From: Methanothrix sp.
GTDB taxonomy: Archaea > Halobacteriota > Methanosarcinia > Methanotrichales > Methanotrichaceae
Direction of reading: 5' to 3'
DNA length: 7,988 bases
Assembly (NCBI GenBank): GCA_012798025.1
Contig: JAAZNX010000225.1
Span: 1 to 7,988 of the forward strand
Both the position numbers and the translations under genes were made by a program. Under the pieces are notes generated by a model. It was not told the DNA's origin. It searched no databases and worked only from the letters and a program-made list of their open reading frames with translations. Each line of letters begins with the position of its first letter. Position 1 is the first letter of the stretch. Positions 1 to 6,048 of the stretch are shown here, piece by piece.

Positions 1-1131
1 GACATGGGCGCGATGGAGGTCGAGACGCCCATCATGTACGACATGGAGCATCCGACGCTCAAGAAGTACCTTGACCGTTTCCCTGCCCGTCAGTACCAGA
101 TTGAGGCTGACAAAAAGAAGCTGTTCCTGCGCTTCGCTGCGTGCTTCGGCCAGTTCCTCATGGGCCATGACATGACCATATCCTACAAGGCCATGCCCCT
201 GAGGATGTTCGAGATCACTAGGTACAGTTTCCGGCGCGAGCAGCGCGGCGAGCTGGTTGGCATCCGCCGCTTGCGCGCATTTACCATGCCTGACATGCAT
301 ACCCTGACCCGCGATATGGGTCAGGCGATAGCAGAGTTCAGGAAGCAGTACGAGGCGAGCATTGCGGTGCTAAAGGAGGTAGGCCTCGATCTTAGCGACT
401 ACGAGGTCGCAATCAGGTTTACCAGGGACTTTTACAACGAGAACAAGGAGTTCATCGAGGGCCTGGTGGAAATCGTCCAAAAGCCTGTGCTCATCGAGAT
501 GTGGGACGACAGGTTCTTTTACTTCGTTCTCAAGTTCGAGTTCAACTTTGTGGACACCCTGGACAAGGCCAGCGCTCTGTCTACTGTGCAAATAGATGTC
601 GAGAATGCACAGCGCTACGACATCACTTACGTCGATGAAGCCGGGGAAAAGCAGAGGCCAATTTTATTGCACTGCTCTCCATCTGGAGCCATCGAGCGCG
701 TCATGTATGCGCTCCTGGAGAAAGCTGCCCGAGAAGCAGAGCAGGGCAAGCTGCCCATGCTGCAAACCTGGCTCTCGCCCACGCAGGTCAGGATCATACC
801 AGTGGCTGAGCGGCATCAGGCGCGTGCTCTTGAAGTCGTCAAAGAGCTTGGATTTAGGACCGACATTGACGATAGAGATGAGACTGTGTCGAAGAAGATC
901 CGGGACGCAGGAAGAGAGTGGGTGCCGTATGTGGTCGTCATCGGCGATGATGAGCAGGCTTCAGGCCAGCTAACGGTCACAGTTCGCGCCGATTCCACGC
1001 CAAAGTCCCCCGCAAAGGTCAAGATGAGCGTAGAAGATCTAAGGAGACAAATTTCATCCGAGATCGCAGGAAAGCCCTGGCGCAGGCTGCCGCTGCCAGT
1101 GAGGCTCTCTGAAAGGCCCAAGTTCATTTGA
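1..1131 (+). CDS. thrS: Threonyl-tRNA synthetase, archaeal type, C-terminal part (5' end outside window)
   Basis: Class II aminoacyl-tRNA synthetase that charges tRNA-Thr with threonine in the cytoplasm. The reading frame is open from base 1, so the start lies upstream; residues here are counted from the internal ATG at base 4. Visible in order: the end of motif 1 ([13 protein letters not shown], with its proline at residue 9); motif 2 around residues 73-94 (FRREQRGEL, with R77 and E79 matching the ATP-contacting Arg and Glu of the family); motif 3 at about 219-238 ([13 protein letters not shown]232); and an alpha/beta anticodon-binding domain from about 250 to 375. Cys47, His99 and His223 fall where the three zinc ligands of ThrRS are expected. 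The archaeal N-terminal editing domain is not in the window. The gene ends at TGA 1129-1131. No frameshift is seen. The family assignment is firm. Confidence 0.93.
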   Translation, partial: DMGAMEVETPIMYDMEHPTLKKYLDRFPARQYQIEADKKKLFLRFAACFGQFLMGHDMTISYKAMPLRMFEITRYSFRREQRGELVGIRRLRAFTMPDMHTLTRDMGQAIAEFRKQYEASIAVLKEVGLDLSDYEVAIRFTRDFYNENKEFIEGLVEIVQKPVLIEMWDDRFFYFVLKFEFNFVDTLDKASALSTVQIDVENAQRYDITYVDEAGEKQRPILLHCSPSGAIERVMYALLEKAAREAEQGKLPMLQTWLSPTQVRIIPVAERHQARALEVVKELGFRTDIDDRDETVSKKIRDAGREWVPYVVVIGDDEQASGQLTVTVRADSTPKSPAKVKMSVEDLRRQISSEIAGKPWRRLPLPVRLSERPKFI

Positions 1132-1219
1132 GGCAGGAGATATCCATCCCGGCTCAAAGCCTATTTGGCGTTGCGACCGGCGTCCTGCCAAGCAGATCTC
1201 GACTCGCTTGAGCAGGCTC
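1132..1219 (+). other. Inverted-repeat-rich region after thrS, possible 3' RNA structure
   Basis: The bases just after the thrS stop contain several perfect inverted repeats: a 7-bp pair (GGCAGGA at 1132-1138 and TCCTGCC at 1183-1189) that encloses a short hairpin (GGCT at 1151-1154, AGCC at 1158-1161, 3-base loop), followed by CAAGC 1189-1193 with GCTTG 1206-1210 and GAGC 1210-1213 with GCTC 1216-1219. There is no run of T that would make a classic terminator, and no tRNA-like T-loop. It could be a processed 3' end, a small RNA or chance pairing. Confidence 0.3.
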
Positions 1220-1245
1220 CAGATGCCAGCCGAGGTAATCGGCGG

Positions 1246-1255
1246 CAATATTTTA
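1246..1255 (+). promoter_or_regulatory. Possible TATA box for the AI-2E/methylthiotransferase operon
   Basis: The AT-rich stretch CAATATTTTA stands out in a GC-balanced gap, about 35-45 bases before the TTG start at 1290. With the usual archaeal spacing of about 25-30 bases from TATA box to transcription start, the transcript would begin close to the start codon, giving a leaderless or nearly leaderless mRNA. That fits the lack of a Shine-Dalgarno sequence there. The call rests on base composition and spacing only. Confidence 0.4.
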
Positions 1256-1289
1256 TGCAGGTAGCCTCGAATTATCACTGGTGCGATAG

Positions 1290-2342
1290 TTGGAATCTGG
1301 AGTTGCAGGCTGGTGCAAAGAGCACAAAATAATTCTAATCCTGGCATTAGCAGCTCTGCTTCTGATTGTTTATTTCCTCTTTCCGTTCCTTGATGGAGTG
1401 ATCCTTGGAACTGTCTTCGCCTACGTGGGAAGGCCCATAAGAGACAAATTCGGATCGAGAAAGCAACTTGGGTCCCTGGTGGCCTCTGTTTGCATCGTTG
1501 TGCCTATTTTTCTCGTAATCGGCATGGGAATGCTTGAGGTTGCCAACCAGATCATAATTCTGTCTCACAACCAGGCAGCAGTAAGGGACACCATCGGATT
1601 TTTGACGGAGCAGCTGGCATCAGACCTTCCCAGTTCTGTTAATGGCGCCTTGGCCAACGGCCTGGAGAATGCTGTGGGAATTGTCGCACCAATAGCTGCA
1701 TCCATTCCCCTCTTTCACATAGGAAGAGTCCTATCGCTAGGAATAATCAACTTCATAATCTCCATTCCTGTCTGCTACTTCGTGCTCGTAGACGGAGAGG
1801 GCTTGGTGGAGTCATCGATCGCCCTCCTTCCAAAAAAAGATATAAAGACCTGCAGGAAATATATAACGCGCATCGATCACATTCTCAGCGGAATTTTTAT
1901 AGGCACGATTTACACCTCAATGCTGGGGAGCATCATTGCAGCAATCATATTCTATGGCTTTGGCCTTCCCAGGCCCTTTGCTCTGGCAAGCATAGTATTT
2001 GTGGCAGGGATGGTTCCATTTCTCACCTCCTGGGTGGTGATCATTCCCGTGGCTGTGTACAAGTACGTCACAGTAGGATTGGAGGGAGCGCTGGTCTTCT
2101 TCACTTTTGCCTCTGCTCTGATCTACTTGCCCTCTGAGTTGCTTATCAGGCCGTACCTTGTCTCAGCCAAGTCGTCCATGCATCCTCTCATGGTGATGCT
2201 CTCCTTCATCGGAGGCGCTCTGGTGGCAGGCATAGGAGGGTTCTTCCTGGCGCCAGCTATCATGGGTGCGATCGTAGGAATATACCAGGTGAGAGCTGAG
2301 GAGACTGCAGCGCGAGAACGCTGTGATGAAGATATGCGATGA
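1290..2342 (+). CDS. AI-2E family transporter-like membrane protein
   Basis: Predicted integral membrane protein of 350 residues, the normal size for the AI-2E (PerM/YdiK/TqsA-like) family. About eight hydrophobic segments can be read, roughly at residues 13-32, 33-48, 62-82, 148-168, 201-226, 228-257, 264-290 and 299-333, with a polar amphipathic stretch at about 92-130 between the third and fourth. The C-terminal pattern HPLMVMLSFIGGALVAGIGG at 298-317, followed by APAIMG, is typical of the family. Substrate unknown; the family includes exporters and Na+/H+ antiporters as well as the autoinducer-2 exporter, and nothing here points to AI-2. The start is TTG at 1290: an in-frame TAG at 1287-1289 blocks any earlier start, and the next candidate (GTG at codon 37) would remove the first membrane segment. 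The stop overlaps the next gene's ATG by 4 bases, so the two are probably co-transcribed. Confidence 0.85.
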   Translation: MESGVAGWCKEHKIILILALAALLLIVYFLFPFLDGVILGTVFAYVGRPIRDKFGSRKQLGSLVASVCIVVPIFLVIGMGMLEVANQIIILSHNQAAVRDTIGFLTEQLASDLPSSVNGALANGLENAVGIVAPIAASIPLFHIGRVLSLGIINFIISIPVCYFVLVDGEGLVESSIALLPKKDIKTCRKYITRIDHILSGIFIGTIYTSMLGSIIAAIIFYGFGLPRPFALASIVFVAGMVPFLTSWVVIIPVAVYKYVTVGLEGALVFFTFASALIYLPSELLIRPYLVSAKSSMHPLMVMLSFIGGALVAGIGGFFLAPAIMGAIVGIYQVRAEETAARERCDEDMR

Positions 2343-3586
2343 AGTTTTACATAGAGACCTTTGGCTGCACAGCCAACTTCGGGAACTCCCAGGATGTGGC
2401 TGAAGCCCTACAGGAGATGGGCCACATGCCTTCGCCTCTGGAGGAGGCAGACTTGGTTATAGTGAATACGTGCGCAGTGACGGAGAAAACTGAGCGAAGG
2501 ATTTTGCGCAGGCTACGTTCGCTGCAAGGAGAGCGCCTGGTAATAGCCGGATGCCTTCAGGTCGCTCTGCCTGAATCGGTCAGTCGCATATGCTGCAGGA
2601 AAAGGTTGGGCCTGCTCAACAGGAGCACAGCCGCAGAGATTGCAGGCCACCATCCAATTGCCGGTCGGGCCAATTCGATATCTCCTTCGCCACGTCAGGA
2701 TCTTTGTGGCATAATCAACATCTCCGAAGGATGTACCGGAGTCTGCAGCTATTGCATAGTCCGAAAAGCCAGGGGAGGTCTTGTCAGTCGTCCGCCTGAG
2801 GATGTACTGGAAGCGGCACGAAAGCTGGGACGTTCGGGTTGTGTGGAGATTCAGCTTGCAGCCCAAGATACAGCCGCGTACGGGATGGACATTGGAACTT
2901 GTCTGCCGGAGCTTTTAGAGATGATGGAGAATGTTCCGGGCAATTTCATGGTACGAGTAGGCATGATGAATCCTGATACAGCCCGGCTGCACCTCGCAGG
3001 CCTCATCGAAGCCCTTCGCAGCCCCAGGGTCTTCAAATTCCTTCATATCCCTCTGCAGTCCGGCTCGGATCGGGTTCTCAAAAATATGGGTCGAAGATAC
3101 TCTTCAGGGGATTTTCTGGATATCGTAAAAGATCTCAGATCTTCATGTCCAGATCTATCAATTAACACGGACGTCATTGTGGGATTTCCTGGCGAAACTG
3201 ATGGGGATTTCCAGCAGACATTGGACCTCATAAAGCATGCGCAGCCTGATAAGGTCAATGTTACCAGATTCTCCCGACGGCCAGGAACGGCCGCAGCAAG
3301 GCTGTACGACATGCCTGACCGCATCAAGAAGGAGAGGTCAAGAGCGCTGACCCGCCTTTGGCTGGAGATCGCCGCACAAAGGAACCTGCGATATGTCGGA
3401 GAGGATTTGGCCGCGCTGGTCACAGAGCGCGGCAGGGGCTATACGATGAAGGCCAGAGCAGCGAACTATCAGGGCATAGTAGTTGAGGGTGATGTCCCGC
3501 TGGGTGCATACATTAAAGTGAAGATAACTGGGTCGAACCCATTCTATATTTCTGGTCGCGTGCAAGACGAGCGTCAGCTCTTTTGA
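2339..3586 (+). CDS. MiaB-like radical-SAM tRNA methylthiotransferase (archaeal, CDKAL1/ms2t6A type)
   Basis: Predicted tRNA-modifying enzyme that adds a methylthio group to N6-threonylcarbamoyladenosine at position 37 of ANN-decoding tRNAs, by radical-SAM chemistry. The 415 residues show the full methylthiotransferase layout. The N-terminal UPF0004 domain has Cys10 (ETFGC), Cys45 (NTC) and Cys72 (AGC), which hold the auxiliary 4Fe-4S cluster. The radical-SAM core has the CxxxCxxC motif at Cys132, Cys136 and Cys139 (GCTGVCSYCI), followed by VRKARGG, HIPLQSGSD at 236-244 and DVIVGFPGET at 278-287. A TRAM-like RNA-binding domain occupies about 350-415. The SYCIVRKARG context favours the archaeal/eukaryotic ms2t6A group over bacterial MiaB or RimO; this sub-family call is less certain than the superfamily. 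The ATG at 2339 overlaps the upstream TGA (ATGA), implying translational coupling. No strong Shine-Dalgarno is visible. Confidence 0.9.
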   Translation: MKFYIETFGCTANFGNSQDVAEALQEMGHMPSPLEEADLVIVNTCAVTEKTERRILRRLRSLQGERLVIAGCLQVALPESVSRICCRKRLGLLNRSTAAEIAGHHPIAGRANSISPSPRQDLCGIINISEGCTGVCSYCIVRKARGGLVSRPPEDVLEAARKLGRSGCVEIQLAAQDTAAYGMDIGTCLPELLEMMENVPGNFMVRVGMMNPDTARLHLAGLIEALRSPRVFKFLHIPLQSGSDRVLKNMGRRYSSGDFLDIVKDLRSSCPDLSINTDVIVGFPGETDGDFQQTLDLIKHAQPDKVNVTRFSRRPGTAAARLYDMPDRIKKERSRALTRLWLEIAAQRNLRYVGEDLAALVTERGRGYTMKARAANYQGIVVEGDVPLGAYIKVKITGSNPFYISGRVQDERQLF

Positions 3587-3633
3587 ATGGCATCCGCGCA
3601 CCACTAACCTTATTAATGATGGACATAATCAAT

Positions 3634-3642
3634 AATGATAAT
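3634..3642 (+). promoter_or_regulatory. AATGATAAT motif shared by both acs upstream regions
   Basis: The 9-base word AATGATAAT occurs here and again at 5814-5822. In both places it lies about 40-47 bases before the best TATA-like element of an acs gene, and an ACCT followed by AATGAT-like sequence sits nearby in each (3607-3620 and 5810-5819). It may be a common regulator site, or a remnant of the ancestral duplicated promoter. The words are AT-rich, so chance is possible. Confidence 0.3.
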
Positions 3643-3670
3643 GTTTCTAAGACCAGTTCACATCGCCCTA

Positions 3671-3680
3671 TCTTTATGAA
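3671..3680 (+). promoter_or_regulatory. Possible TATA box for acs copy 1
   Basis: TCTTTATGAA is the best TATA-like element in the 164-base gap before acs copy 1. Transcription would then begin near base 3700, leaving a leader of about 50 bases that includes the Shine-Dalgarno sequence. The more obvious AT palindrome at 3725-3734 is too close to the start codon to act as the TATA box for this gene. Confidence 0.35.
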
Positions 3681-3737
3681 TCCGTTGCCACAAAAAGCGG
3701 CTGGAAAGAATTGGTTTTAGAGGCATTATATAATAAC

Positions 3738-3745
3738 AAGGAGGT
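3738..3745 (+). promoter_or_regulatory. Strong ribosome binding site of acs copy 1
   Basis: AAGGAGGT, a near-perfect complement to the 3' end of archaeal 16S rRNA, lies 5 bases before the ATG at 3751. The same sequence and spacing precede acs copy 2. It fixes the start codon and suggests high expression. Confidence 0.85.
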
Positions 3746-3750
3746 TTAAT

Positions 3751-5742
3751 ATGGCTGAGCAGAAAGCAACAGCAAAAACATCAGTTCTTATGGAAGAGAC
3801 CAGAGTATTTGAGCCGCCCAGAGATCTCGTAGAGGGCTCCAATGTCATGAAATGGATGAAGGAGAAGGGGTTCAAAACCGAGAGGGAGATGCGGCTATGG
3901 TGCTCTGCTAACTACATCCAGTTCTGGGGCGAGATGGGCAAGACCTACGCGGATTGGTTCGAGCCCTGGTCATCGATACTGGAATGGAAGCCACCATACG
4001 CCAGATGGTATGTGGGCGGCAAGTGTAATGTCGCCTACAACTCGGTGGACAGACATGCCAAGGGCGCTAAAAAGGACAAGGTAGCTTATATCTTTGTGCC
4101 CGAGCCTGTAGATCAGCCGACGCAAAAGATCACTTATGGACAGCTCTACACCGAGGTCAACAAATTTGCCAATGGGCTGAAGAGCCTGGGCGTAAAGAAG
4201 GGAGATAGAATCACCCTGTATATGCCCATGATCCCACAACTGCCCATCGCAATGCTCGCCAGCGCCAAGATAGGTGCCATCCATTCTATCGTGTTCTCAG
4301 GTTTTTCTGCAGGAGGCTTAAACAGCAGGATACTGGATGCAGAATCTAAAGTTGTGGTGACCACAGATGGTTTATACCGGCGCGGCAAGCCCATTCCCCT
4401 CAAGCCAAATGTAGACGAGGCCACAGCCAACACTCCTTCAGTGCAGAAAATAGTAGTGGTCAAGAGGACGGGCATCGAAGTTCCAATGAAGCAGGGCAGA
4501 GACATCTATTGGCATGATCTCGTAGCCAAACAGCCAGCAGAGTGTGAGACAGAGAAGATGGACTCTGAGGACAGGCTGTTTATCCTGTACACCTCTGGGA
4601 CCACTGGGAAGCCAAAAGGCATAGAGCATGTCCACGGCGGATATTGTGTCGGCCCGGCCCAGACCTTGCACTGGGTATTCGATCTCAAGGAAGACGATGT
4701 ATGGTGGTGCACAGCAGACATTGGATGGATCACAGGCCACTCCTACATAGTGTACGGTCCTCTCGTGCTTGGCGCCACGAGCATCATGTATGAGGGAGCT
4801 CCAGACTATCCGGACTTCGGCAGATGGTTCAAGATAATACAGGACAATAAGGTATCAGTGTTCTATACAGCGCCAACTGCCATCAGAATGTTCATGAAGG
4901 CTGGCGAGAAATGGGCCAAGGATTATAACATCTCCAGCCTGAGGCTGCTTGGCTCTGTAGGAGAGCCCATTAATCCAGAGGCCTGGATCTGGTACAGGAA
5001 GCATTTCGGCAGCGATAAATGCCAGATCATGGATACCTGGTGGCAGACTGAGACAGGTACCTTCCTTGTGTCGCCCTTGCCAATCACGCCCTTGAAACCG
5101 GGATCTGCGACATTCCCCCTGCCTGGATTCAATATCGATATCCTTGACGAGGATGCAAATCCTGTGGCACCGGGCACCGGTGGCAACATCGTCAGCAACA
5201 CACCATGGCCATCGATGCTCAGAGCGTTCTACAGGGATCCAGAGAGATATAAAAAAGAGTACTGGTCCACCTATTGGGAGATCAGGCCAGGCACATATCT
5301 GGCTGGGGACAAGGCCACAAGGGACAAGGATGGTTACTTCTTCATCCAGGGCAGGATCGACGATGTGCTGAAGGTGGCAGGGCACAGGATCTCCAACGCA
5401 GAGGTCGAGTCCGCACTGGTCAGCCATCCAAAGGTCGCAGAGGCAGCAGTAATCGGAAAGCCTGACGAGGTCAAGGGCGAGGTCATAGTGGCCTTCGTCA
5501 TCTTGAGGACCGGTAATGAGGAGAGCGAGGAGCTCAAGACAGAGCTTGCCAAGCACGTCAGGTCGGTCTTGGGACCTGTCGCTTACCCAGAAAAGGTCTA
5601 CTTCGTGAAGGATGTCCCCAAGACGAGAAGCGGCAAGATCATGCGCCGCGTCATAAAAGCTAAGGCACTTGGAAATCCAACGGGCGATCTTTCTGCTCTC
5701 GCCAACCCGGATGCCGTAGAGGCCATACCGCTCATCAAGTGA
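3751..5742 (+). CDS. acs: Acetyl-CoA synthetase, AMP-forming (copy 1, complete)
   Basis: Converts acetate, ATP and CoA to acetyl-CoA, AMP and PPi through an acetyl-adenylate; cytoplasmic. In Methanothrix-type methanogens this is the first step of methane formation from acetate. The 663 residues match the usual Acs length of about 650-670. Acyl-adenylate-forming family motifs are complete: the phosphate-binding loop [11 protein letters not shown] at 280-290, the A5 motif DTWWQTETG at 428-436 (its tryptophan pair limits the pocket to acetate-sized acids), [12 protein letters not shown] at 519-530, the hinge [13 protein letters not shown] at 534-546, and the A10 motif [11 protein letters not shown] at 623-633, where Lys629 is the adenylation lysine and the known site of regulatory acetylation in the family. 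The start ATG has a strong ribosome binding site. About 84% identical to the copy beginning at 6049; a segment near the 3' end appears homogenised with it. Propionyl-CoA synthetase is a less likely reading. Confidence 0.96.
   Translation: MAEQKATAKTSVLMEETRVFEPPRDLVEGSNVMKWMKEKGFKTEREMRLWCSANYIQFWGEMGKTYADWFEPWSSILEWKPPYARWYVGGKCNVAYNSVDRHAKGAKKDKVAYIFVPEPVDQPTQKITYGQLYTEVNKFANGLKSLGVKKGDRITLYMPMIPQLPIAMLASAKIGAIHSIVFSGFSAGGLNSRILDAESKVVVTTDGLYRRGKPIPLKPNVDEATANTPSVQKIVVVKRTGIEVPMKQGRDIYWHDLVAKQPAECETEKMDSEDRLFILYTSGTTGKPKGIEHVHGGYCVGPAQTLHWVFDLKEDDVWWCTADIGWITGHSYIVYGPLVLGATSIMYEGAPDYPDFGRWFKIIQDNKVSVFYTAPTAIRMFMKAGEKWAKDYNISSLRLLGSVGEPINPEAWIWYRKHFGSDKCQIMDTWWQTETGTFLVSPLPITPLKPGSATFPLPGFNIDILDEDANPVAPGTGGNIVSNTPWPSMLRAFYRDPERYKKEYWSTYWEIRPGTYLAGDKATRDKDGYFFIQGRIDDVLKVAGHRISNAEVESALVSHPKVAEAAVIGKPDEVKGEVIVAFVILRTGNEESEELKTELAKHVRSVLGPVAYPEKVYFVKDVPKTRSGKIMRRVIKAKALGNPTGDLSALANPDAVEAIPLIK
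5257..5502 (+). repeat. Near-identical acs segment, copy 1 (likely gene-conversion tract)
   Basis: Direct repeat of 7549-7794 at an offset of 2292 bases. By eye 240 of 246 bases match; mismatches are at 5280, 5316, 5321, 5341, 5342 and 5457. The core 5343-5502 differs at one silent base only. Both boundaries are abrupt: bases 5232-5256 and 5503-5580 differ at many positions between the copies. The tract encodes the end of the large domain, the hinge and much of the small C-terminal domain. Confidence 0.85.
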
Positions 5743-5748
5743 GCGGTT

Positions 5749-5780
5749 CATTCTTTTTTCTGCCTATCCCTCTTTCTCTT
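5749..5780 (+). terminator. T-rich terminator after acs copy 1
   Basis: Directly after the acs stop codon lies a pyrimidine-rich stretch with T6 at 5754-5759 and further CTCTTTCTCTT-type runs to 5780. Archaeal RNA polymerase terminates at such non-template T tracts without needing a hairpin. It separates copy 1 from the copy 2 promoter. Confidence 0.6.
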
Positions 5781-5808
5781 AAAAAAATTGTTTAGATTTT
5801 AGCAATCA

Positions 5809-5853
5809 TACCTAATGATAATTATCATATTTAATACTTAGGTAAATCTACCT
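5809..5853 (+). promoter_or_regulatory. Nested inverted repeats upstream of acs copy 2, candidate operator
   Basis: A perfect 14-bp palindrome, ATGATAATTATCAT, lies at 5815-5828. An outer 7-bp inverted repeat (TACCTAA at 5809-5815, TTAGGTA at 5838-5844) brackets it, and a further pair (AGGTA at 5840-5844, TACCT at 5849-5853) follows. The cluster ends 8 bases before the TATA box, where an archaeal activator or repressor would bind. No regulator gene is in the window, so the protein is unknown. Confidence 0.45.
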
Positions 5854-5854
5854 C

Positions 5855-5868
5855 GACAACTTTATAAA
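5855..5868 (+). promoter_or_regulatory. TATA box for acs copy 2
   Basis: TTTATAAA at 5861-5868 is the clearest archaeal TATA box in the window; the bases just before it (GACAAC, 5855-5860) are where the TFB recognition element would lie. It predicts transcription from about 5888-5895, well before the start codon at 6049. Confidence 0.6.
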
Positions 5869-5889
5869 CGAAAAACCAGGATAATAATC

Positions 5890-6048
5890 AATCACTACAG
5901 TGTTCCAAGAGCCCGCAATAGCACGGAGCTTTTCGGTATTATGTGAGGGTAAAGAATTATGTCTGGAGGGCGGCCTCGATGGATTGGCAGGCATCCAGGC
6001 AAATTTAGAAGGAGTCTGGAACACGTGGGGATTTGAAGGAGGTTTAAA
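5890..6048 (+). other. Long putative mRNA leader of acs copy 2
   Basis: If the TATA box at 5861 is used, copy 2 has a leader of about 155-160 bases, much longer than the roughly 50 bases predicted for copy 1. It is less AT-rich than the promoter in front of it. A small hairpin can be drawn (TGGAT 5980-5984 with ATCCA 5993-5997, 8-base loop), and GTCTGGA occurs twice (5961-5967 and 6014-6020). An open frame from GTG 5900 to 6124 crosses the acs start out of frame. I recognise no known riboswitch. Confidence 0.35.
6036..6043 (+). promoter_or_regulatory. Strong ribosome binding site of acs copy 2
   Basis: AAGGAGGT lies 5 bases before the ATG at 6049, the same sequence and spacing as in copy 1. 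It fixes the start of copy 2 at MAEQKAT, which also matches the N-terminus of copy 1. Confidence 0.85.

Noticed and set aside
596..973. 125-codon + strand frame inside thrS
   Set aside because: Out of frame with the clear ThrRS catalytic and anticodon-binding sequence and without any recognisable family pattern.
1132..1289. tRNA gene in the gap after thrS
   Set aside because: The inverted repeats do not form an acceptor stem of the right spacing and no TTCRA-type T-loop with a flanking stem is present.
3611..3642. Possible box C/D small RNA (AATGATGG-like box C)
   Set aside because: The box C match is imperfect and no box D (CTGA) lies at a suitable distance.
3725..3734. ATTATATAAT palindrome as the TATA box of acs copy 1
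   Set aside because: It ends only 16 bases before the ATG. Archaeal transcription starts about 25 bases after the TATA box, which would be inside the gene and would exclude the strong ribosome binding site.
4855..5751. 298-codon open frame on the - strand inside acs copy 1
   Set aside because: It lies fully antisense to a certain gene. Parts of the same antisense frame reappear opposite acs copy 2 (7468-7719), as expected for a shadow of shared coding sequence. It has no recognisable domain or promoter.
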